Source: Delphinapterus leucas (lineage: Eukaryota; Chordata; Mammalia; Artiodactyla; Monodontidae). Taken from it: a stretch of DNA of 64,000 bases. The notes beneath the pieces are model-generated. The model saw only the letters and a program-made list of their open reading frames with translations, was not told where the DNA came from and searched no databases. The stretch spans positions 13,332,615-13,396,614 of the forward strand of contig NW_022097993.1 of the NCBI RefSeq assembly GCF_002288925.2. Reading direction: 5' to 3'. Shown in pieces: positions 11,801 to 23,836 of this stretch. Position 1 is the stretch's first letter; every line of letters starts with the position of its first letter. Position numbers and translations under genes: made by a program.

Positions 11801-12690
11801 TTCTTAAATTTACCAAGCCTTGATTTTTGACCCATGCTATGATCTATCCTGGAGAATATTCCATGAGCACTTGAGCAGAAAGTGTATTCTGTTCTTTTTG
11901 CATGGAATATTCTCTAAATATTAATTAAGTCCATCTTGTTTAATGTGTCATTTAAAGATTGTGTTTCCTTTTTTATTTTCATTTTGGAGGATCTGTCCAT
12001 TGATGAAAGTGGGGTGTTAAAGTTCTGTACAATGATTTTGTTACTGTCAATTTCCCATTTTATGGCTGTTAGTATTTGCTGTATGTATTGTGGTGCTCCT
12101 ATGTTGGGTGCATAAATATTTACAATTGTTATATCTTCTTCTTGGATGATCCCTTGATCATTATGTAGTGTCCTTCTTTGTCTCTTGTAATAGTCTTTAT
12201 TTTATTTTTTTTAATTTAAAAAAAAATTTTTTGCGGTATGCAGGCCTCTCACTGTTGTGGCCTCTCCCATTGCGGAGCACAGGCTCCAGACGCACAGGCT
12301 CAGTGGCCATGGCTCATGGGCCAGCCGCTCCGTGGCAAGTGGGATCTTCCCAGATTGGGGCACGAACCCGTGTCCCCTGCATCAGCAGGCAAACTCTCAA
12401 CCACTGTGCCACCAGGGAATCCCTAGTCTTTATTTTAAAGTCCATTTTGTCTGATGTGAGACTTGCTACTCCAGCTTTCTTTTGATTTCCATTTGCATGG
12501 AATATCTTTTTCCATTCCTTCACTCTCAGTCCGTATGTGTCCCAACGTCTGAAGTGGGTATCCTGTAGACAGCATATATGCAGACCATTTTTTTTTGTTT
12601 CCATTCAGCCAGCCTATGTCTTTTGGTTGGAGCATTTAATCCGTTTACATTTAAGGTAATTAATGATCTGTATGTTCCTATTACCATTCC
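8870..12690 (-). pseudogene. L1 ORF2 relic (endonuclease, reverse transcriptase, Cys-rich)
   Basis: ORF2p cuts target DNA and reverse-transcribes L1 RNA. Pieces in several frames follow the normal order. The start region (about 12690-12600) reads NGLNAPTKRHRLAEW. The endonuclease is broken by a SINE. The reverse transcriptase contains [14 protein letters not shown] (10942-11235), [13 protein letters not shown] (10698-10913) and [11 protein letters not shown] (10529-10762). The C-terminal Cys-rich motif [18 protein letters not shown] (9060-9302) is intact. The catalytic motif, normally FADD, reads FPDD in the 10331-10519 piece, and a short segment after it is missing. Multiple stops and frameshifts make this a dead gene. 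Confidence 0.9.
12205..12423 (-). mobile_element. CHR-2-type SINE nested in the L1
   Basis: The perfect 14-base duplication TAGTCTTTATTTTA lies at 12191-12204 and 12424-12437. The B box reverse complement is at 12359-12368. The element has the same orientation as its host L1 and splits the endonuclease coding region. Its A-tail appears as a T/A-rich run at 12205-12231. It must be younger than the L1. Confidence 0.94.
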
Positions 12691-12799
12691 CTTAATTGTT
12701 TTGGGTTTGCTATTGTAGGTCTTTTCCTTCTGTTGTGTTTTCTGCCTAGAGAATATCCTTCAGCATTTGTTGTAAAGCCGGTTTCATGGTGCTGAATTC

Positions 12800-13690
12800 T
12801 CTTAGCTTTTCCTTGTCTGTAAAGGTTTTAATTTCTCTGTCGAATCTGAATGAGATCCTTGTTGGGTAGAGTAATCTTGGTTGTAGGTTTTCCCTTTCAT
12901 AACTTTAAATATATCCTGCCACTCCCTTCTGGATTTCAGAGTTTCTGCTGAAAGATCAGCTGTTAACCTTATGGGGATTCCTTTGTGTGTTATTTTTCCC
13001 TTGCTGCTTTTAATATATTTTTTTGTATTTAATTTTTGATAGTTTGATTAATGTGTTTTGGCATATTTCTCCTTGGATTTATCCCTTATGGGACTCTCTG
13101 TGCTTCCTGGACTTGATTAACTATTTCCTTTCCCATATTAGGGAAGTTTTCAAGTATAATCTCTTCAAATATTTTCTCAGTCCCTTTCTTTTTCTCTTCT
13201 TCTTCTGGTACCCCTATAATTCGAATGTTGATGCATTTAATGTTGTCCCAGAGGTTCCTGATACTGTCCTCAATTCTTTTCATTCTTCTTTCTTTATTTT
13301 GCTCTGCAGTAGTTATTTCTACTATTTTATCTTCCAGGTCACTTATCTGTTCTTCTGCTTCAATTATTCTGCTATTGATCCCTTTTAGAGAATTTTTAAT
13401 TTCATTTTTTGTGTTGTCCATCATTGTTTCTTTGCTCTTTAATTCTTCTAGGTCCTTGTTAAACATTTCTTGTATTTTCTCCATTCTATTTCCAAGATTT
13501 TGGATCATCTTTACTATCATTACTCTGAATTCTTTTTCAGGTATACTGCCTATTTCCTCTTTATATTTTGGTCTGATGGTTTTTTACCATGCTCCTTCAC
13601 CTGCGTGTATTTCTCTGTCTTCTAATTTTGTTTAACTTACTGTGTTTGGCGTCTCCTTTTTGCTGGCTGCATGTTCGTAGTGCCCATTGT
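12800..13690 (-). pseudogene. L1 ORF1 relic (RNA-binding coiled-coil protein)
   Basis: ORF1p is the trimeric nucleic-acid chaperone that coats L1 RNA. The open piece at 13086-13520 (144 residues) contains a heptad-rich coiled coil (ELKSKETMMDNTKNEIKNSL, then EAEEQISDLEDKIVEI) followed by the start of the RRM domain (LWDNIKCINIRIIGVPEEEE), the expected domain order. The likely start (MQPAKRRRQTQ near 13670) is soon followed by a stop and frame changes. The C-terminal part lies in other frames down to about 12800. It is a decayed copy. Confidence 0.85.
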
Positions 13691-13699
13691 TTTTGGGGT

Positions 13700-15376
13700 C
13701 TCTCCCCAGTGGCTAAGATTGGTTCATTGTGTTATGTAGGCTTCCTGGTGGAGGGGACTAGTGACTTTGTTCTGGTGGATGAGGCTGTATCTTGTCTTTC
13801 TGTTGGGCAGATCCACATCCAGCAGTGTGTTTTGGGTTGTCTGTAACCTTATTATGATTTTAGGCAGCCTCTCTTCTAATTGGTGGAGTTGTGTTCCTGT
13901 CTTGCTAGTTGTTTTGCATAGGGTGTCCAGCACTCTAGCTGGCTAGTCATTGAGTGGAGCTGCGTTTTAGTGTTGAGGTGGAGATTTCTGGGATATTTTC
14001 ACCGTTTGATATTATGTGGAGCTGGGAGATCTCTGGTGCACAATGTCCTGAACTTGGCTCTCCCACCTCACCGGCACAGGCCTGAGACCTGGTCAGAACC
14101 CCAAGACCCTGTCATCCACATGGAAAAAGAGAAAAAGGAAAATATATATATAGCATTGCTCCCAATGTCCACTGCCTCAATTTGGGATGATACATTGTCT
14201 ATTCAAGTATTCCACAGATGCAGGGTACATCAAGTTGATTGTGGAGATTTAATCCACTGCTCCTGGTAGAGCAGTGGTAGAGATTTCCCTTTCTCTTCTT
14301 TGTTCGCATAGCTCCTGGGGTTCAGCTTTGGATTTGGACCCGCCTTTGAGTGTATGTCGCCTGAAGGTGTCTGTTCCTGCCCGAACAGGATGGGGTTAAA
14401 GGAGCAGCTGATTCGGGGGCTCTGGCTCACTCAGGCTGGCGGGAGGGAGGGGTATGGAATGCAGGGCGAGCCTGCGGCAGCATAGGCCAGCATGACTTTA
14501 CAACAGCCTGAGGTGTGCTGTGTGTTCTCCAGGGGAATTTGTCCCTGGATCACTGGACCCTGGCAGTCACGGGCTGCACAGGCTCCCGGGACGGGAGGTG
14601 TGGATAGTGACTTGTGCTTGCGCACAGGCTTTTTCTTGGTGGCAGCAGCAACCTTAGAATCTCATGCCTGTCTTTGGGGTCCACGCTGATAGTTGTGGCT
14701 CATGCCCATCTCTGGAGCTCATTTACACGCGTTCTTAATCCCTTCTTCTCACGCACCAGGATACGAAGAGGGAAGATAAAGTATCTTGCCTCTTCGGCAG
14801 TTCCAGACCTTTTCCCAGACTCCCTCCTGGCCAGCCGTGGTGCACTAGCCCCCTTCAGACTGTGTTCACACTGCCAACCCCAATCCTCTCCCTGGGATCT
14901 GACCTCTGAAGCCCGAGCCTGAGCTCCCAGCCCCCGCCCGCCCCGGCAGGTGAGCAGACAAGCCTCTCGAGCTGGTGAGTGCTGGTCGGCACCGATCCTC
15001 TATGTGGGAATCTCTCCACTTTGCCCTCTGCACCCCTGTTGCTGCACTCTCCTCCGTGGCTCCGAAGCTCCCCCCTCCGCCACCCACAGTCTCCGACTGT
15101 GAAGGGGCTTCTAGAGTGTGAAAACCTTTCCTCCTTCATGGTTCTCTCCCACTGGTATAGGTCCTGTCCCTATTCTTTTGTCTCTGTTTTTTGTTTTTCC
15201 TTTTGCCATACCCAGGTACATGCGGAGTTTCTTACCTTTTGGGATGTCTGAGTTCTTCTGCCAGCATTCAGTAGCTGTTCTGTAGTGGTTGGTCCACATG
15301 TAAATGTAGTACTGATGTATTTGTGGGGAGGAAGGTGATCTCCATGTCTTACTCTTCTGCCATCTTGAAGCTCCTT
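13700..15376 (-). promoter_or_regulatory. L1 5' UTR / internal promoter region
   Basis: This is the GC-rich 5' UTR of the L1, homologous to 1-1887. It carries an inverted YY1-like core (CAAGATGGCAG) at 15357-15367, one base off the copy at 1865-1875. A block of about 400 bases that is present at 240-660 in the other copy is reduced here to about 40 bases (about 14118-14155). A sense-strand open frame of 62 codons (15111-15299) is shared with the other copy. Confidence 0.75.
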
Positions 15377-15394
15377 CAGTACAAGGTATTTTTT

Positions 15395-16261
15395 ATTCCC
15401 ATATATATTTTAAAGCCAAATATAATTCTTAATTATTATTATTCTCCAAATTATCATGGTGTGCTTGAGCACTGCTCAGGTATGCAAGTGGAATTGGGTA
15501 TATCATTAGAGACAAGAGGAAATTGTCTTATAACAGTAATGTTTCAAGTTTTTCTTTCCTCTTTTTCTCATGTTTCAGAAAGCAGCATGAACCTATTGTT
15601 AGGAACAAACTCTGGAACACAAAAATGCTCTACTTTTCCAGCAAATGTCAGCAGGTCAATCCAAATTGTTAATACTTGCTTTTAAACAGAAATCCTTAAA
15701 CTGCCTCACATTTCTGAATAGTCTCTCTAGATCTCATGACATTTCATAATCAACACTCAAGACTATTTGTATATCTTTCCTTTTAGTTGATATTCTATCC
15801 CTTGAGCTTGCTCAATTCTCTTTGTGATGATTACTAGAAAAACGTAACATTTCATTATGAAGATATACAGGTATCCCCCACTATCTGAAAGTAGAGCATT
15901 CTTGTGAAACTTTACAAAGTGTGAAATGGCACAAAGTGGAGAGTATCTCCAATTTTTGAAAGTTTGCCTTTGGCCATTTCACTTTTAGAAAGACCTACAT
16001 TAGTACAGCAAAGGCTTTTTTTCATAAAAGCAAAAATCCTGTTTGGATTTCTTTTGGTTGGCAAAATCAGGTACTAATGCAACATGTGAATGTGTAGGAT
16101 ATAATTGCTGTTGTTTCTTTCTTCCTATTGCATCATATGATTTTAACAATTATAGTTATTGAGATTACTTGAGGAAGATAGTGATTAGCAACTCAAAATT
16201 GTTTCTGAATTAAAATATTATTTTGCTGACGTTTTAAAAATAAGCTGTTTTATATAAAGCA
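15395..16261. other. AT-rich DNA with a faint dispersed-repeat relic
   Basis: Around 15866-16090 the words ACAGGTATCCCCCACTATC, CACTTTTAGAAAGACC and TACATTAGTACAG resemble a repeat that I have seen in other mammals but cannot name. Nothing coding is seen. The 120-codon open frame at 15323-15685 starts inside the L1 end and has no recognisable domain. Confidence 0.4.
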
Positions 16262-17796
16262 TTTATTTTATTTTATTTTTTTCTCGAAGACCACTTTTAT
16301 TTTATTTTCCTTCCAGTTTTATTGAGATAAAATTGAAATACAGCACTGTATAAACTTAAGGTGCACAGCAGAGTGATTTGACTTACATACATCGTGAAGT
16401 GATTATCACAATAAGTTTAGTGAATATCTCATAGAGATACAAAATTAAATAAAGAAAAAAAAAATTCTTTTGATGAGGACTCTAGGATTCACTCTCTTAA
16501 CAACTTTCATATATAACAATCATCAGCATTAATTATACTTATCATGTTGCACATTACATTCCTAGTATTTATATATCGTATAACCAGAAGTTTCTAAGTT
16601 TTGACCACCTTCATTCAATACCTCTTTCCCCACCCCCTGCCTCTGGTAACCATTAATCTGATACCATTTTCTATACGTTTTTATGTTTGTTTGTTTGTCT
16701 TTGATGTAGAGTTGACCTACATCACTATGTTAGTTCCTATTACACAACACAGTGATTTGATATTTCTATACATTTCAAAATGATCACCAAGATAAATCTA
16801 GTAATCATCAGTCACCATACAAAGATATTACATAATTGTTGATGATGTTCTCCATATTGTACGTTTCATACCCATGACTCCTTTATTTTGTAACTAGAAG
16901 TTCGTACATCTTAATCTTCCTTACCTACTTCTTTCCCCTCCCTACTCCCTCCCCTCTGGCAAACACCTCTTTGTTCTCTGTATCTATCAGTCTGTTTCGT
17001 TATGTTTGTTCTGATTTCTAGATTCAACATATAAGTGAAATCAAAGAGTATCTGTCCTTCTCTCTAGGACTTATTTCACTTAGCATAATATTCTCTAGAT
17101 TCATCCATGTTGTCACAAATGGCAAGATTTCATTCTTTTTTATGGCTGGATATACCATTGTACATATACACGACATCTTCATTGTACATATACATCCATT
17201 CATCTGTTGATGGGCACTTAGACTGCTTCCCTATTTGGGGGTACATGTATCTTTTCTGATTAGTGTTTTTGGTTGTTTTGAATAAATACCCAGGAGTGGA
17301 ATTGCTGGATCATATGGTAGTTCTATTTTAAATTTTTTGAGGTATTGCCATACTGTTCTCCATAGTGGAGTGGCTGCATCAATTTTCATTCCCACCAAGG
17401 GTGCACGAGGGTTCCCTTTTCCCCACATTCTTGCCAACACTTGTTATTTGTTGTCCTTTTGATAATAGCCATTATGACAAGTGTGAGGTGACATCTCATA
17501 GTGGTTTTAATTGACATGCGTTTCTCTAATAATTACTCATGTTGAACATCTTTTCGTGTTCCTGTTTACTATCTGATTGTATTCCTTGAAAAAGTATTTA
17601 TTCATATCCTCTTGCCCATTTTTTATTTGGGTTGTTTTTTGGATGTTGAGTTGTATGCATTCTTTATATGTTTTAAATATTAACTCCTTATTGAATATAT
17701 TGTTTGCAAATATCTTCTCTCATTCAGTAGGTCGCCTTTCTGTTTCCTTGATAGTTTCCCTCACTGTGCAAAAGCTTTTTAGTTTGAGTCATTTAC
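16262..17796 (-). mobile_element. Older L1 fragment (L1MA/MB-like 3' part)
   Basis: The left end is the L1 3' UTR (TTTTATTGAGATAAAATTG at 16318-16336). The right part is ORF2 C-terminal sequence: the piece at 17231-17440 reads [20 protein letters not shown] and PAIPLLGIY, both standard L1 ORF2p motifs. It is more diverged than the other L1 copies. The 3' UTR seems to contain two related blocks in tandem (16311-16680 and 16700-17000). The element is 5'-truncated at about 17796, and I found no TSD. Confidence 0.8.
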
Positions 17797-18614
17797 TTTA
17801 TAATTGCAAATGAGAATACATTTGGAGTAATCCAGTTTTTGAAGCTCAGCACTGCTATAAAATATATGTTAGATATATTATGACCAGAAACTTTTAAAAG
17901 TGTTCCCCAATTCAGACTAACAAAAGACTTAATCTGGGTCAGGAGAACATTAAGTTCTTTTTACAATGACCAGTTATGATGTCTTCCCAACTGCTATATT
18001 TGGAACGTGCCATATGGTAATGAAAAATTATTCAGGAAACATAATGAAAACATTCCTGATTCCATATATTACTGCCAATATATACTAATCTTATCCTACA
18101 CCAAATTGTAGAGTTGTTTGTGGACTTTTATTTTTTCTTTATATTTTTGGATATTTGAATTATGACTTCTAGAGCTATTTATAAGAACAAGATAAATTTA
18201 CTGTTGAGTCTAAATGTGAGACAACATATTTGGAAATATGTGAACTCATGAATTATGAAGAAGGGAAGTCTATAACTTTTGATATGCAGCTAGCCTTGAA
18301 AACTATTTAAATCCTTTGATAGTAGGAATTAATATTATGACACATGGTTTATTTGTACATTATAAAAATAAAAGTAAAATGATAATTTCTGATGACAGAT
18401 TGATCTTTATGATTATTGTTACAGTATTAGATATTTGGAGAGTTCTGTGGATCCTGACTGTTGAGAAAACAGAGATATACCAAGATTTAACAAATTAAGT
18501 CACATAATCTGAGAAACAAAATGTCTTTTAAACTAATAGAAAGAACTTCTAAGCTGAAGCCTGATGGGTAGTGTTACCAAAATAGAACATATAATAGAAG
18601 GTAAGTGCGGCAAG
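17797..18614. other. AT-rich DNA without recognised features
   Basis: No coding or RNA-gene signal is visible. Around 18455-18510 there may be a faint minus-strand MIR core, too weak to call. Confidence 0.45.
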
Positions 18615-19118
18615 CCGAGTAATAGCCCTCCCCCAAAGATGCTAAGCCACTAATCCTGGAATCTATGAATATGTTATATTACCTGACAACAGGGCATTAA
18701 GATTGCAGATGGAATTAAAGGTGTTAATTAGCTGACTTTATGACAGGAAGATTATCCTGAATTATCCAGTGTGTCAAATGCACTCACAAGAGTCCTTAAA
18801 AATGGAAGAAGGAGGCAAAAGAGGAGGTCAGTGTGCTGCACCATGAGAAGGATTTGACCTGCTGCTCTTGATTTTGAAGATGGAGCAATGGGATCACAAG
18901 CCAAAAAAATGCATGAGCCTTTAGAAGCTGGAGAAGGCAAAGAAATGTATTCTCTCCTGGAGCTTCTGGAAAGGAATGCAGCCTTGCAGACATCTTGATT
19001 TTTAACCCTAATAAGACACATTTCAGACTTCTCATGTATAGAGCTGTAAAGTAATATCTTTGTATTATTTTAACAATGAAATTTATAATAATTTTTTATA
19101 GCAGCAACTAAACTAAAC
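18615..19118 (+). mobile_element. MLT1-type MaLR solo LTR
   Basis: Consensus-like stretches occur in the right order: CCCTCCCCCAAAGATGCTAA, GAATATGTTATATTACCTG, GGAAGATTATCCTGAATTAT, CACAAGAGTCCTTAAAA, GAAGGAATGCAGCCTTGCAG-like text, then ACATCTTGATTTTTAACCC and a terminal TATAGCAGCAACTAAACTA. This is the familiar ERVL-MaLR LTR of placental mammals. No internal retroviral sequence adjoins it, so it is a solo LTR. The open frames on the opposite strand here are chance. Confidence 0.82.
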
Positions 19119-22100
19119 TTAAACAGTAGATAGAACACTCAAGTGTGGTTCAGGGAACCAGAAGTAATTAATGTGCAGTGTGTGCTCTGAGGAAGAGAAT
19201 GAGATTAATCCGGAGCATGTGTCATCCAGGCACTTATGAGATGCTCCTTCTTTCCATGTAGAGACAGTCCAAGTGGTTTTCAAGACCATACAAAGTATCA
19301 ATCGAGATTTTCTTTACTTCATTTTTTTCTTTTTCTTTCGTTTGTTTCCCCTTCCTTCCTTCCTTCCTTCTTTCCTTCCTTCCACATTTATTTCTTATTT
19401 CTTTCCTATTTATTGTCTATTCACCAATAAATCTTTAATGGCTAATGTTCCATGTAACTTATCTAAAAGGGGTACCCTGGATAGATACTACATAGAATTC
19501 TGCTCACTAGAAACAATGTACTCTACTGAAAAATCGACAAATTAACACTCAACTATACATTAATCTGTGTGTTTAACCAATGAAAGTTACTTTCATTATT
19601 ATAAATGTTTGTTTTTGACTAAAAGATCCCTATTCCTTTCAGGAGCTGAATTTTCTCAACAAAGCAGGTGCACAACCATTTTTTTTTTCTTGACACATTT
19701 TTTTTCTTGAAATTCTGTACAAAAGTTTAAATCAAGTTTTAGATATTTTGACATCTCACTGCTCACCAAGATATTGACCATCAATTTGTAAAATACTTTT
19801 AAAATGCGTTAAATATTCCTTATATACTCCAAACAAATATTCTTCTTTTGACCTCATTCAGTACTTTCAGTAAATATACTGAGTCTCATTAATTTTTCAT
19901 CACAGTGTCATAGTTCTTTTTTTTATTCTACAGATAGGCCCTAGTTTCATAATGGAATAGTAATATCTGCAGAGGCAGGGAACATTGAGGCTTTTTGGTA
20001 TCTCCCAACAGGCAGTGACAAGGACACAGTTTTCCTTTAAATAAATAAGCTTTTAGTGAAACAATTCCTGTTAGATTACATGTCGCGTCATGTGTTCCCA
20101 TTGACCCCTGATAGTATCAGGTCAACAGGATTACACTACATATCAAAAAAAAATGAGAATTTTTAACTAAAACATGGTTTGATAACTGCTTACTAGGAAT
20201 ACACTGAGGAAACTTTTTTTCTGCAAGTGCTCATTTGGTTTTCTCTCTAGTATTGTACTTCTAAATTTTTTAAATTATAATTAACACAAACCTTATTGTA
20301 TGGTGATGGGAAATAGGAATTGCATGAATTGGATAAACTGGAGTCAGTATGACATTATATATTCTGATATTTAGCTGGTCCTAAAATCTTCTCTTTAGAT
20401 AGATGTTTGAATAAGCACTTACTATCAGACATAATGACTGATTCAGCCTTTTCTATTTTTCCCTCTAGTGGAGTGACTGTTGAATTGAGCAAAGAATGGC
20501 CAGTTGAAGTAGAACATCAGTCAGGACACATGAAAAGTCACCCATGATTCATGGTGGGAATCACTGTCATTCTCTCAACATTCCCTGAAATGTATTTGCT
20601 GGGCATCTGCACCGTTCAGGCTGTACTAGACTCTGGGCATTGCAAGAGGTGTGAGAACTAGTAACTACACACGTGCTCTCCACCAGCCAGATTTTCCAGA
20701 TCCTTTACTCTGTATTCTGTGCACATCTCTCTACTTCTTTACTATTGTTTCACAGGAAAAATACTTTTTGAGATTTTCAGCACTCTTGAGCAGAATTTGT
20801 TTATCAGTTCTGTCAGGGTGCTTCTCTGCTCTTCAGAATCATCTTCTCTCACATCCTAGCACTCTTCCCCTGTACATTCCAAGAGGCATTTTGTCCGGAG
20901 CCCATACACTTCATCTCCTCAATCATTCCTCCCTATTAATGACACTTAAGTCCAGATGTTGCCAATTCCACTTCCTGCTTCTACCATTTGAGAAATAAAA
21001 TATTCATCAGGTCAAATAAAAAATTGTCAGATTATTTGTTATTAGAGTGTGAGGTTTTACTGTATTTATAGCAAATTTCTTATACTAGGGGTCTATTATT
21101 GTTAAACGTTGTACTCACTCATTCATTGAACTAATGAATGTCAACTAATTTCCAGTAACTGAGTTGAAGCTTTCTACTTTATCCTTTGATATGCAAGGAG
21201 ACTCTTTCTTCTCCTATTGACAGCTTAAATTAAGATGACTTATTTTTAGTCAAATGTGCAAAAAAGCTAAAATTTGATGTCTATTTCTTTGACTAAATAT
21301 AAACATTTATTTGTCTTTGTTTGCTGTTTTGTAGATATGCCCAGAGGCACTGAGCACAGTTTTGTAAATGAAAAGTAAATCTGTGGGATGATGATAACAG
21401 ACAAGACTATTGCCAACCATAGGAGGAGTGGGTTGTCTTTAACTGTAAGCTTCTCCTGGTTTAGTTAAAAATGAAAGTAAACTCATTAAAATTTTTATCT
21501 GAGAACTTGTATATTTGAATATTAGACAGAACACCATAAAGTTAAATTTGCTAAATTTGTTAAATAGTATTTAATATTTTAAAATATGTCTGAAATAATT
21601 ATTTTTATTCAACCCTGGAATCCTGGCAGAAAACAAAAACAAAAACAAAAAACACTGGATAAAATGAGATATTCTTTAAATATTTTTATAAAGATCTTAA
21701 ACATTTCTAGTTAAATATCTTGAATTTCCAATTAAATACGGGCTTATTTGACTAACAATAAACAAACCCTAAATCATTTGGCTTTTAAGTTTATTGATAA
21801 TTGTGGAAAATATAAGGCTATAAAATGTCATTGGTAGTGAGACTGAGCCTTTATGAAATCTATTGACTTTTTTTTTTAATGGCTGAAAACCCTAGTTCAA
21901 AAAAAAATTGTTTTTCAGTAACTTGATTCCGTTGGTAGAGACAGTTTATAAATTATTAGAAATATTGAGAATTATCTGCTACTTAAAGCAGCACTAAATT
22001 TAACATGACAGACTTTAAGTAAATCCCTTGCATCATGCCCTCTTCAGGTCTCACAATGGAATCTCTGGAAAGTGCGCTCTGAGAAAAGTGATTAAGTCTC

Positions 22101-23180
22101 TATTCTCTAAAGCGTGTCTTTAAGAACCATTCACAATAGCATCCAAGTGCATCTCAAGGTTATCACAATTAAGGCCTCTGATGGGGTCAAAAGTGTCTGA
22201 AGCCATCTGGATGACTTATGGGGCTCCTCTACCAAACTTAGAAAATAAGCAAGAAATTGGGATGTCAAGAACACTCAGGAACTCTCAAAGTAATTAGCGC
22301 TTTTTTTTTTTTCTTTCACCCAATGTTGCTGAGAAGTAGAAATTTTGAATTTGAAACTATGGAATAAAAATGGAGTAACAACTTGGCCAAAATTTGTGGG
22401 TACTTTTAAGGTTTTGGAATAGCATGCTGATCAAAATGAGAGTAAAGGAGTAGATATTAGCAAAAGATTAATTTTGAAGTTATAACCCCAGTTTTCAAGG
22501 TGATAGTTCTTATGGGGAAGGCTCTCAATATTTCCACTGGACAAATCTATGATATTCTGGCCCAGAGAGAACATTCTGGAACATGGGGCAGTGAGAACAG
22601 GTATAGATTTGATTTTAGAACAGTTACAAAAGATGACTTTTTACTCAATTTGTCCTTTGGACCCAGAATATCAAAGACACATACACCATTTTATGGTACA
22701 TGTTTCACATATCCCTGCCCTGAATTATGTGAGAGTATGGCGAATTATTTGTGTATGCTGTACATTAATAGTAATATTTCTGCATGTTAAAAGTAGGTCA
22801 TTGAGGCAGTTATTCTATTTCCCTTTATATGACATGCTTTAAAATATTTTGATATTTTCCCAGATATATAAATATATATAGAATCTCAAAAATGGCCACT
22901 TGGGGCCAGTATCATGGATAAGAATTGTCTCTTATTGTTCAATATGTTGCAGAAAATATTGCAATGGATTTCAATAATATTTCCCTTCTTGTGCTGCTAA
23001 CATTAACTTTCTTGTCCTCCTTCTGCAAATTCCTTATTTCAATTGATCTTTAGTTTGTGAGTTAGACAAGTGTGGCATGATGGAAAATGTTCCAGTGAAT
23101 ATGAGTCTATTATTCTCAGGAAAGGTTGTGTTCAGACATAGGATTTATTTGTGGTATTGGCATGAACAAGCCATTATTTT
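19119..23180. other. AT-rich DNA; short L2 trace, no genes
   Basis: A pyrimidine-rich (CCTT)n tract lies at 19345-19384. A short minus-strand L2 3'-end trace is at about 20585-20650 (TTTGCTGGGCATCTGC, then GTACTAGACTCTGGGCATTG). The open frame at 22500-22790 (96 codons) overlaps a second of 97 codons in another frame; neither shows a known domain, splice context or conserved motif. I see nothing else. Confidence 0.45.
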
Positions 23181-23196
23181 CATCCTCCACGCTTTT

Positions 23197-23404
23197 CTTT
23201 TTTTTTTTTTTAGCGGTACACAGTCCTCTCCCTGTTGTGGCCTCTCCTGTTGCAGAGCACAGGCTCCGGACGCACAGGCTCAGTGGCCATGGCTCACAGA
23301 CCCAGCCGCTCCACGGCATGTGAGATCTTCCCGGACTGGGACACGAACCCGTGTCCCCTTCACTGGCAGGTGGACTCTCAACCACTGCGCCACCAGGGAA
23401 GCCC
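23197..23404 (-). mobile_element. CHR-2-type SINE
   Basis: The 16-base duplication CATCCTCCACKCTTTT flanks it at 23181-23196 and 23405-23420 with one mismatch. The A-tail appears as the T-run at 23198-23211, and the inverted B box is at 23340-23349 (GGTTCGTGTC when read forward). The body is full length. Confidence 0.93.
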
Positions 23405-23836
23405 CATCCTCCACTCTTTTATTTGTCACTTTTCAATAGTTCTCTCATATAATTAGAAAATAGTAAAATCTTTTTTTCCCATCATTATATTATAAAAATT
23501 ACCAAAATATCCATATAAGTTGAAGGAATTTTACAATGAATATCTGTGAAGAGACCAACTAGATTTTATAATTATAATTTTACAATACTTGCTTTATCAC
23601 ATCTATATTTATCCATCCATTAGTCCACCTTGGTTTGTTTATGCATCACAAGTAATAAGTTGCAGATGTCAGTATACTTTACCTTTAAACATTTCAGCAA
23701 GTATATCATTGACATCTTGGTTAAAATGTGTCTCTTTACATAAACTGTGTTTCTTTGCTATTTTAGATCATTTTAATTGATTCTTTTACAGCTATTTTTT
23801 CCTTCAGAATATAGTTCTAAAATCTTTAAAGAATTT

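Larger units (their letters stand above)
8444..15376 (-). mobile_element. Nearly full-length L1 retrotransposon with TSD
   Basis: Reading right to left, the element has a 5' UTR (15376 to about 13700), an ORF1 relic, an ORF2 relic, a 3' UTR and an A-tail (T-run at 8438-8446). It is flanked by the 18-base duplication CAGTACAAGGTATTTTTT at 8426-8443 and 15377-15394, which proves one insertion of about 6.9 kb. The T-run makes the left edge ambiguous by a few bases. Both reading frames carry several stops and frameshifts, so it cannot make its proteins. A CHR SINE (12205-12423) inserted later into the endonuclease part of ORF2. The 5' UTR is shortened relative to the copy at 1-1887. Confidence 0.93.

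Noticed and set aside
19345..19384. CRISPR-like or regulatory repeat array
   Set aside because: It is a plain (CCTT)n microsatellite without spacers.
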